Below, piece by piece: positions 15,967 through 22,344 of a DNA stretch of 57,732 nucleotides (position 1 is its first letter; each line of letters starts with the position of its first letter). The notes beneath the pieces were generated by a model. It ran no database searches. It was not told where the DNA came from and saw only the letters and a program-made list of their open reading frames with translations. Both the position numbers and the translations under genes were made by a program. This DNA comes from Candidatus Polarisedimenticolia bacterium (GTDB lineage: Bacteria > Acidobacteriota > Polarisedimenticolia > Gp22-AA2 > AA152), in the NCBI GenBank assembly GCA_035764505.1, contig DASTZC010000081.1, forward strand, positions 1 to 57,732, given 5' to 3'.

Positions 15967-17235
15967 CTAACGCGGCAGGCGGCGGACCAGGAGCATCGTC
16001 ATGTCGTCGGCCTGCGGAACCGGCCCGCAGAAGCGCTCTACCTCGGCCACGATGCGCTCCAGAAGCCGCGCCATCGGATCCCCCTGATGCTCCTGGACGA
16101 GGCGGGCGACGCGCTCCTTCCCGAAGGCTTCCTCCTGCGGGTTCTCGTATTCGAAGATCCCGTCGGTGATCAGTCCCAGGATGTCCCCCGGGCCCAGGTC
16201 GTGCGATCGGGCCTCCGGGAGCGGCAGGCCCGCCATGAACCCCATCGGGACGGTGGAGGCCTCCATCCACTCGCAGGTTCCCGACTGCGCGTGAAAGTGC
16301 AGCAAGGGTCCCTGGCCTCCGGCGTGGTAGATCACCCGGTGCTTCTCGGTGTCGAGCAGCCCCAGGAAGGCGGTCACGAAGCGGTTGTCGGGGAGATCGT
16401 CCACCAGCTGATCGTTGATGTGCCGGAAGGCCGAGTCGAGGTCGCTCCCCAGGCGCACCGCCATGCGCAGCATGGCCCGCACCTGGGTGACGCTGAGAGC
16501 GGGGCCCACGCCGTGCCCGGTGGCGTCCCCGAGCAGCAGCATGAGACGGTTCCCGTCCATGGCGATGATGTCGAAGATGTCGCCGCCGGTCTCGTTGGCG
16601 GGCCGGCTCCAGCCCGCCAGATCGTAGCCGGCCAGACGCGGCACCGCCTTGGGTAGCACCCGCGCCTGGATGTCCCGCGCCACCGAGAGCTCCTGCTTCA
16701 GCTTCTCGTTCTCCACCAGCTCCATCAGCATCTGCGTCCGCTGGATGGCCACGGCGCACTGCGCGGCGAGAGCCGTGGCGATCGACTCGTCTTCCTCCGA
16801 GAAAACCCCCTCGCGCTTGTTGAGCACCTGCATCACCCCAACCAGCGAGTTGTCGTAGCCGATCAGCGGGACGGTGAGCAGGCAGCGGGTGCGGTAGCCG
16901 GTCTTCTGGTCCGCCTCGCGGTTGAAGCGCGGGTCGTTATAGCAGTCGGGGACGTTGATCACGGCGCGGCGCTCGGCGCACTCGCCGATGATGCCGCGGT
17001 TGGCCGGGAAGCGCAGCGCCGTCACGCCGGTGGCCACCGTCGTGGTCAGCTCGTGGGTCTTGGGGTCGTAGAGAAACACCGATCCGCGATCGGCGTCGAG
17101 GACGGCCCGCGCCGCGTCGATGACATGGCTCAGGGTGGTATTGAGATCGAGGGGCCGGGCCAGCTCGCGGGTTACGGACAGGATGCGCTCCATCGCCTCT
17201 GCGGTGGGGGACGAGCGAACCTTCTCCTGCCCCAT
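15967..17235 (-). CDS. GAF-domain SpoIIE-type PP2C phosphatase
   Basis: This is a 422-residue soluble protein. A GAF domain (about 30-175, with LDADRGSVFLYDPKTHEL and VMQVLNKREGVFSEEDE) is followed by a short helical linker (SVARDIQARVLPKAVP) and a PP2C/SpoIIE domain (about 200-420). Metal-binding Asps are in TGGDIFD, LLGDATGHGVGPAL, LITDGIFEYENP and ADDMTMLLVRR. It probably dephosphorylates an STAS-type antagonist in response to a small ligand or redox cue sensed by GAF. I chose ATG 17235 because GGGGAGG lies upstream; the GTG at 17253 lies inside that ribosome site. It converges on the HAMP phosphatase gene. Confidence 0.88.
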   Translation of the reverse strand: MGQEKVRSSPTAEAMERILSVTRELARPLDLNTTLSHVIDAARAVLDADRGSVFLYDPKTHELTTTVATGVTALRFPANRGIIGECAERRAVINVPDCYNDPRFNREADQKTGYRTRCLLTVPLIGYDNSLVGVMQVLNKREGVFSEEDESIATALAAQCAVAIQRTQMLMELVENEKLKQELSVARDIQARVLPKAVPRLAGYDLAGWSRPANETGGDIFDIIAMDGNRLMLLLGDATGHGVGPALSVTQVRAMLRMAVRLGSDLDSAFRHINDQLVDDLPDNRFVTAFLGLLDTEKHRVIYHAGGQGPLLHFHAQSGTCEWMEASTVPMGFMAGLPLPEARSHDLGPGDILGLITDGIFEYENPQEEAFGKERVARLVQEHQGDPMARLLERIVAEVERFCGPVPQADDMTMLLVRRLPR

Positions 17236-17333
17236 GTCCCGTGACCTCCCCACAAGTGTCCGGTTAGAGTAACAGAGAACCGTTCCGACGCCTACCGGGC
17301 GGCGGGGTTATGATAGACGGGCGAGGTGCGGAG

Positions 17334-17633
17334 ATGACGGCGGCGCGCGGCGCGCAGCGCAAGGGGATCGGCAAGTCGCTCGTCCTGGGCGGAGCGTTCG
17401 CCCTGGTCATGGGCGGGCTCATCTGGTACGCCAGTGTCTCTCTGGGCGGCCACCGTTGCGAAGTCTGCCTTACCTACGGCGGCGGCCACTCGTGCCGCAG
17501 CGCCGAGGGGGCCACTCTGGAGGAGGCGCGGCGCACGGCGCTCGATCTGGCGTGCGCCGAGCTGGCCTCGGGGATGACCGAGAGCCTGCGCTGCCAGAAC
17601 ACCCCTCCCACCCGGGTCACCTGCGACCCCTGA
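17334..17633 (+). CDS. small single-pass membrane protein with conserved-looking cysteines
   Basis: This is a 99-residue protein of unknown function. A short basic N-terminus is followed by one transmembrane helix (about residues 16-36, LVLGGAFALVMGGLIWY). The outside part has six cysteines (HRCEVC, HSCRS, LACAEL, LRCQN, VTCDP) that could form disulfides. The ATG at 17334 has GAGGTG five to six bases upstream; the ATG at 17310 lacks a site. It is followed by the 60-residue protein and arfB on the same strand, so the three may be co-transcribed. Confidence 0.6.
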   Translation: MTAARGAQRKGIGKSLVLGGAFALVMGGLIWYASVSLGGHRCEVCLTYGGGHSCRSAEGATLEEARRTALDLACAELASGMTESLRCQNTPPTRVTCDP

Positions 17634-17664
17634 CGCATGCGAAGCAACGACGTGAAGGAGCGCC

Positions 17665-17847
17665 ATGAGGCATGAACGGACCCCCGGCGGCGGATTGATG
17701 CTGGAGCTGGATGCCCGCGAGGCCAGGCTGATGAAGTTCCTGGCGGAGCGGGCCACCTTCGTGGACACCCCGCCGGAGGAGCAGGACGACATCCTCCGGC
17801 TGGCCGATCAGATCCTCGGCGCGCTGGGGGAGCGGACCGAGCCGTGA
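17665..17847 (+). CDS. 60-residue hypothetical protein coupled to arfB
   Basis: This short acidic, helical protein (LELDAREARLMKFLAERATF...ILRLADQILGALGE) has a clear AAGGAG four bases before its ATG. Its TGA overlaps the GTG of arfB (GTGA, four bases). The strong ribosome site and the overlap argue that it is real and translationally coupled to ribosome rescue. I do not recognise a family. It could be a regulatory leader protein or a small partner. Confidence 0.6.
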   Translation: MRHERTPGGGLMLELDAREARLMKFLAERATFVDTPPEEQDDILRLADQILGALGERTEP

Positions 17848-18284
17848 GCGGCAGGGCCATGGTGCGGATTCTGCCGGGGCTGTCGATTCCCGGCGACGAG
17901 ATTGTATATACCGCCTCGCGCAGCGGCGGCCCGGGCGGCCAGCACGTCAACAAGGTCAGCAGCCGCATCACGCTGACCTTCGATGTCGCCGCTTCGCGCG
18001 CCCTGTCGGCCGAACAGAAGCGCCGGATACGAACGAAGCTTTCGACGCGGATCAACTCGGAGGGTGTCCTGCGGGTCATCGCCCGGGCCTCCCGCAGCCA
18101 GTCGGTGAACCGGGACGCCGCCGAGGAGCGCTTCGCGGAGCTGCTCCGGCGGGCGCTGGCCACTCGCAAGCGGCGGGAGAAGACGGTGGTCCCGCTCAGC
18201 AAGCGCCGCGACCGGCTCGAGGAGAAGCGGCACCACTCGCAGATCAAGCGTGAGCGGGTCTTTCGGGACGGAAAAGAGGATTGA
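17844..18284 (+). CDS. arfB: alternative ribosome-rescue factor / peptidyl-tRNA hydrolase ArfB
   Basis: This is a 146-residue class-I-release-factor-like protein. The catalytic GGQ lies in SRSGGPGGQHVNKVSSR (about residues 27-43). It has a basic C-terminal tail (KRRDRLEEKRHHSQIKRERV) like the one ArfB/YaeJ inserts into the empty mRNA channel of stalled ribosomes. It lacks the stop-codon recognition domains of RF1/RF2, as expected. It hydrolyses peptidyl-tRNA on non-stop ribosomes. The GTG start at 17844 overlaps the stop of the preceding small gene. It is convergent with the SPFH gene, with ten bases between the stops. Confidence 0.92.
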   Translation: MSGRAMVRILPGLSIPGDEIVYTASRSGGPGGQHVNKVSSRITLTFDVAASRALSAEQKRRIRTKLSTRINSEGVLRVIARASRSQSVNRDAAEERFAELLRRALATRKRREKTVVPLSKRRDRLEEKRHHSQIKRERVFRDGKED

Positions 18285-18294
18285 CGGGAGCGCT

Positions 18295-19203
18295 TCAGGC
18301 CGACGCCTTGCCCGGCCCCCCCTTGATCGGCAGGACCGACTTGTCGTCCAGACCCAGGACGTTCACCAGGTCGGACCCTGCCGGGATGATGTATTTCGTC
18401 TGGGTGGCGAGGATGTGGTTGAGCACATCGAGCCGCTTGCTGACCTCGGCGCGCTCCTTGAAGTAGTGCTCGGCGGCATTCGACACCACTTCGATTGCCT
18501 TGGCCTCGGCGTTGGCCCGGGTGATCCTCGCCTGGGCGTCGCCTTCCGCCCTCAGGATCTCCGACTGCTTCACTCCCTCCGCCTGGAGAATCTGGGCCTG
18601 CTTCACCCCTTCGGCCTCCAGGATGTTGGCGCGCTTGTCGCGCTCCGCCTTCATCTGCCGCGACATCGCTTCGGTGATGTCGGCGGGCGGGTCGATCTTC
18701 TGGACCTCCACGCGGGTCACCTTGACGCCCCAGGTGTTGGTGGCCTCGTCCAGCACGGTGCGCAGGTTGGCGTTGATGGTGTCGCGGGCGGTGAGGGTCT
18801 CGTCCAGCGACTTGTCGCCGATCAGGTTTCTGAGGTTCGTCTGGGCCAGCGTGGTGGCGGCGTAGCCGAAGTTCTGCACCTCGAAGGTGGCCTTCACCGG
18901 ATCGCTGATGCGGTAGTAGATGACCGCGTCGACGACCACCGAGACGTTGTCCTTGGTGATGACCTTCTGCGGCTCGACGTTGATCACCCGCTCGCGCATG
19001 TCCACCTTGATCATGCTCTCCATGATCGGCACGAGGAAGGTCAGCCCGGATCCGACCGTCGTCCGGTAGCGCCCCAGGCGCAGCACCAGCCCCTTCTCGT
19101 ACTGCGAGACGATGCGCGCCGAGCGCGCCAGCGCCACCAGCATGATGAAGGCGAAGATCAGCAGGAAGATGAACAGGAAGCCGCGGCCGAGATCGTTCTC
19201 CAT
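18295..19203 (-). CDS. SPFH/Band 7 (paraslipin-type) membrane protein
   Basis: This is a 302-residue stomatin/paraslipin homologue. It has an N-terminal membrane anchor (about 8-27), an SPFH domain (about 28-190, with [20 protein letters not shown] and [12 protein letters not shown]) and a long coiled coil with 11-residue repeats ([33 protein letters not shown] at about 197-230). It ends with a short C-terminal region. Such proteins form ring-like membrane scaffolds linked to protein quality control and lipid microdomains. It follows its usual partner NfeD by seven bases in one operon. Confidence 0.93.
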   Translation of the reverse strand: MENDLGRGFLFIFLLIFAFIMLVALARSARIVSQYEKGLVLRLGRYRTTVGSGLTFLVPIMESMIKVDMRERVINVEPQKVITKDNVSVVVDAVIYYRISDPVKATFEVQNFGYAATTLAQTNLRNLIGDKSLDETLTARDTINANLRTVLDEATNTWGVKVTRVEVQKIDPPADITEAMSRQMKAERDKRANILEAEGVKQAQILQAEGVKQSEILRAEGDAQARITRANAEAKAIEVVSNAAEHYFKERAEVSKRLDVLNHILATQTKYIIPAGSDLVNVLGLDDKSVLPIKGGPGKASA

Positions 19204-19210
19204 GGGTGCT

Positions 19211-19657
19211 CTACCTCACCGTGAGGGTCACGCCGTCCAGGCCGATGACCGTGATTTCGGCGCCTTCTTCCACCGCCTCCGCTTCCTCCTGCGGCAGGAC
19301 CGCCCGCCACTCCTCCTGGTTCACCCGCACGCGTCCCGGCAGGTGCGGCGCGATGCGGGCGAGAACGATTCCTTTGCGCCCGATGAGCGAGTCGGTATTG
19401 CTGGTGACCGCGGCGCCCTTGAGATCGAAATGCGACCTCACCCAGCGGCGTCCGACGGCGATGTACAGGGCGCACAGGACGCCGGTGACGAACAGCCCCA
19501 GGTAGAGGCCCTGGAACATGAGGCCGACCGCGCCCCCGATGACGAAGGTGGTGCCGATCAGGACGAGATCGAACGCGGCGAAGCCGCCGGCCGCCACCTC
19601 GATGAGGATCATCGCGGCGCCCGCCAGGATCAGCAGCCAGTTCCACGAGACCGACAT
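19211..19657 (-). CDS. nfeD: NfeD-like membrane protein
   Basis: This 148-residue short NfeD-type protein has about three transmembrane helices in the first 75 residues ([20 protein letters not shown], then two more). A C-terminal OB-fold-like domain follows (about 85-148) with [20 protein letters not shown] and [12 protein letters not shown]. NfeD proteins form conserved pairs with SPFH proteins and are thought to assist assembly of SPFH membrane domains. The ATG at 19657 is preceded by GGGAGGAG, which decides the start. It lacks the ClpP-like protease domain of long NfeD proteins. Confidence 0.9.
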   Translation of the reverse strand: MSVSWNWLLILAGAAMILIEVAAGGFAAFDLVLIGTTFVIGGAVGLMFQGLYLGLFVTGVLCALYIAVGRRWVRSHFDLKGAAVTSNTDSLIGRKGIVLARIAPHLPGRVRVNQEEWRAVLPQEEAEAVEEGAEITVIGLDGVTLTVR

Positions 19658-19731
19658 GCCCACTCCTCCCTTGAAAGAGCGATCGAGCGCGACGCGGCCG
19701 GTCGGACGAGGGGGCCCGCGGAGCCGGCTGT

Positions 19732-20736
19732 CTAACCCCAGGGCTCGGAGCCGCCGCGTTTGTACCAGGCGCATTCGCGGGAGGTGTCCCGCGTGCGCGA
19801 TTCGATCTTCGCCATCGTCTCGGCCGGCAGCGGCTTGAAGGCGCGCGCCAGGGAGACGTTCTCCTCGAGCTGGGCGACCGTGTCGCACCCGATGATCACC
19901 GTGGAGACGGGAAGCGTCCAGGTGTAGCCGACGCATTCCTTCATGCTCAGACGGGCCTGCTGGAGCAGGCGCCCGCGCGCCGGGACCTTCATTCCGATGA
20001 TCCCCATCTTCCTCGAGACGGCGGTGGAGAGAAGCTCGTCCTGGAACGGGAGGTGATGACGGTCCGCGGCGTTGAGCGCCATCAGGATGCAATCGAAGTC
20101 GTAGCGGCGCAAGCCTTCCAGGAGAGAAGCCGGATCGAAGTGACCGGTGATCCCGAGGAAGCGCGCGCTCTTCTCCTCCTTGGCGCGGACCATCGCCTCC
20201 AGCGCCCCGCCCTTGCCGAATGCCGACTCCAAATCGGCGCGCGAGCCGACATGGTGCATCTGCCAGAGGTCCACGTGATCGGTCTGCAGCCGCTTGAGGC
20301 TCGCCTCCAGCAGCCGCAGGGAGCCGTCGCGCGTCCGGTCGTCGGTCTTGGTCGCCAGGAAGGTTTCCTTGCGGCGGGTCTTCATCACTTCGCCGTAGTA
20401 ATCCTGGCTGGGACCGTACAGCGGTGCCGTATCGCAGTAATTCACCCCGAGATCGAGGGCGCGATGGATGATGGCGACGGCGGTGTCGTGGGCTTTGGCG
20501 CCTTCCTGCTCGAGGGTCGCCTGCCCCCCCAGGGAAAAGAGCGCGACTTCGTGGTCCGTCTTGCCGAGCGATCGCCGCGGCATTCCGCGAAGCGGCTCGG
20601 AGCCGGCGGCAGGCCGCGAGGGCGTCGTGTCCGGAGCGTCCGCGCCGGAGCGGGCTTGCAGCAATCCCAGGGAAATGCCGGCGGTGCCGGTGAGCCCGGC
20701 CTTTAGGAAGGTACGACGATTGACTTTGGGAGACAT
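19732..20736 (-). CDS. Tat-exported aldo/keto reductase
   Basis: This is a 334-residue aldo/keto reductase-fold protein. It starts MSPKVNRRTFLKAGLTGTAG, a twin-arginine signal (NRRTFLK), which implies folding with cofactor before export. The barrel carries CDTAPLYGPS (Asp and Tyr of the tetrad), FLATKT (Lys) and LWQMHHVG (His). The NADPH-site region appears late (LPVSTVIIGCDTVAQLEEN). The substrate is unknown. An exported AKR is unusual but recurs in Planctomycetes- and Acidobacteria-type genomes. The start is set by the Tat motif; the ribosome site (CGAGGC) is weak. Confidence 0.86.
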   Translation of the reverse strand: MSPKVNRRTFLKAGLTGTAGISLGLLQARSGADAPDTTPSRPAAGSEPLRGMPRRSLGKTDHEVALFSLGGQATLEQEGAKAHDTAVAIIHRALDLGVNYCDTAPLYGPSQDYYGEVMKTRRKETFLATKTDDRTRDGSLRLLEASLKRLQTDHVDLWQMHHVGSRADLESAFGKGGALEAMVRAKEEKSARFLGITGHFDPASLLEGLRRYDFDCILMALNAADRHHLPFQDELLSTAVSRKMGIIGMKVPARGRLLQQARLSMKECVGYTWTLPVSTVIIGCDTVAQLEENVSLARAFKPLPAETMAKIESRTRDTSRECAWYKRGGSEPWG

Positions 20737-20860
20737 GCCTCGCCTCGTGGATTTCCGGCCCGCGGTGGAATCCGGCGCCGGCCGATGCTTCTGAAGCCCT
20801 CCCAAACCCCTGGCGGATACTACCAAGGAAACGGAGCGCGCAACAACAACGATGCGGGGA

Positions 20861-22099
20861 TCAGTCGACGGAGGGGAGGCTGGAGGCTTCGGGGGGCGTC
20901 TTGTCGGGCTTACCGCGAGGGCGTGCGACCAGCCGGGCAGGGCGCAGTGCCTCCTCGCCGAAGCGCTCCCGGAGAGTGTCGGCGGCCGCAACCAACCGGT
21001 GCGCTTTCAGCGAGCCGGCGTCGGGGAACAGCGCCGCCTGGCCGGAGCGCGCGGAGAGCAGGTGGGAAGCCCCGACGCCGAGCAGACGCACCCCTTTCCC
21101 TTCGAGGCGGATGTGGCGGCTGAACAGATGGCGCGCCGCCTGCAGGATGGCGTCGGCAAGATCGGTCGGGGCCCGAAGCGTCATCGAGCGCGTCCAGGTG
21201 GTGAAATCCCCCGTGCGCACCTTGAGGCGGACGGTGCGCGCCACCAAGCCGGCCCTTCGCAGCTCACGGGCCACTCCTTCGGATCGCGCCACCAGCGCCC
21301 GGTCGATCGCTTCCTCGCCGCGCAGGTCCTCCGCGTAGGTGCGCTCCTGGGAAATGGATTTCGCCTCACGCGACGAGTGCACCTCGCGCGCGTCCTCGCC
21401 GCGCGCCAGCGCGCACAGGTGGTGCGCCAGCGCGGACCCCAGCGACTCCTCGAGGCGGCGCGACGATTCTTGACCGAGATCGCCGATCGTCGTGAGCTGA
21501 AGAGCGTGCAGCCGGGCGGCCGTCTTCGGCCCGACGCCCCAGAGCCGCTCCACCGGCAGCGGGTGCAGGCGGCGCGGAATATCGGAAAGGGGGAACACCA
21601 CCAGACCGTCGGGCTTCTCCAGGTCGGAGGCGATCTTGGCCAGGAACTTGTTCGGTGCGACGCCCACCGATGCGGTGAGGCGCTGCTCCCGCGCGATCCT
21701 TTGCTTGAGATCGCGGGCAATCGACGCCCCGCGCTCCAGGGACGGGGCGATGCCGGTGAGATCAAGGAAGGCCTCGTCGATCGACAGCGGCTCGACCACC
21801 GGAGTGAAGTCGTCGAGGATCCGGCGGATGGCGCGCGACACTTCGACGTACAGATCCATGCGGCCGGGAAGCCAGGTGGCCTGCGGGCAGAGGCGCTCGG
21901 CCGTCAGCGACGGCATCGCCGAGCGCACACCGAATTTCCGGGCCTCGTACGAGCAGGTGGAGACCACACCGCGCCGGCCTCGGTGGCCGACAATCAGCGG
22001 CTTTCCGGCGAGCCCCGGGTCTTCGCGGACCTCCACCGCGGCATAGAACGCGTCCATGTCGAGGTGGAGAATCACACGCTCCGGATGCTGCTTCGGCAT
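20861..22099 (-). CDS. dinB: DNA polymerase IV (Y-family translesion polymerase)
   Basis: This is a 412-residue Y-family polymerase. The catalytic carboxylates are in LHLDMDAFYAAVE (about residues 10-22) and PLSIDEAFLDLTG (about 105). Helix-hairpin-helix and little-finger domains follow (LWGVGPKTAARL near 180, then about 240-350). A QAALF near 370 resembles a sliding-clamp-binding motif. I chose the ATG at 22099; an in-frame ATG at 22141 would start inside the palindrome described at 22139-22155 and has no ribosome site. DinB performs error-prone bypass synthesis, usually SOS-induced, consistent with that palindrome. It is separated from the upstream kinase gene by a structured intergenic element. 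Confidence 0.93.
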   Translation of the reverse strand: MPKQHPERVILHLDMDAFYAAVEVREDPGLAGKPLIVGHRGRRGVVSTCSYEARKFGVRSAMPSLTAERLCPQATWLPGRMDLYVEVSRAIRRILDDFTPVVEPLSIDEAFLDLTGIAPSLERGASIARDLKQRIAREQRLTASVGVAPNKFLAKIASDLEKPDGLVVFPLSDIPRRLHPLPVERLWGVGPKTAARLHALQLTTIGDLGQESSRRLEESLGSALAHHLCALARGEDAREVHSSREAKSISQERTYAEDLRGEEAIDRALVARSEGVARELRRAGLVARTVRLKVRTGDFTTWTRSMTLRAPTDLADAILQAARHLFSRHIRLEGKGVRLLGVGASHLLSARSGQAALFPDAGSLKAHRLVAAADTLRERFGEEALRPARLVARPRGKPDKTPPEASSLPSVD

Positions 22100-22138
22100 A
22101 AATTTGCTTTGCCCTGCGCCGATCTGATGGGACAACCG

Positions 22139-22155
22139 CATTTGACGCGCAAATG
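22139..22155. promoter_or_regulatory. SOS-box-like palindrome TTTG-N5-CAAA upstream of dinB
   Basis: CATTTGACGCGCAAATG has six-base inverted arms around a five-base centre and lies 39 bases upstream of the dinB start. TTTG-N5-CAAA is the pattern reported for LexA binding in Leptospira. In this lineage the LexA motif is not known to me, so its role as the dinB operator is an inference from position and symmetry. Confidence 0.55.
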
Positions 22156-22199
22156 ATCTTGCGCAGCCGCGCGGGCCGGGGTATAGGGTAGATCAAAAT

Positions 22200-22336
22200 C
22201 CCGTCAGCGCGGGGAGAAACAATGGCGGTGACATACCCACCCAAGCCGTTGGTGAAAGCTCCGTTTCTCCCTGGAGATGAGAGGGCTGCGGAACCGGCTT
22301 CTCCGCAGTCTCCAGCCTTGACCCCGCGCTGACGGG
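22200..22336. repeat. structured inverted-repeat element (candidate ncRNA or MITE)
   Basis: Perfect 15-base terminal arms (CCCGTCAGCGCGGGG at 22200-22214 and its complement at 22322-22336) enclose two further long hairpins. The first pairs 22212-22220 with 22263-22271 (GGGAGAAAC/GTTTCTCCC) and continues 22221-22226 with 22245-22250. The second pairs 22271-22277 with 22309-22315 and 22286-22292 with 22302-22308. The folded form would be a three-way junction. It lies between the kinase stop (22345) and the dinB start. Read on the minus strand it ends in GGGATTTTG, which could make it an elaborate terminator for the kinase gene. There are no obvious target-site duplications. Confidence 0.6.
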
Positions 22337-22344
22337 GACTTCTT

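Noticed and set aside
19658-20092. Upstream extension of the NfeD reading frame
   Set aside because: It overlaps the aldo/keto reductase gene, shows no NfeD similarity, and GGGAGGAG marks the ATG at 19657.
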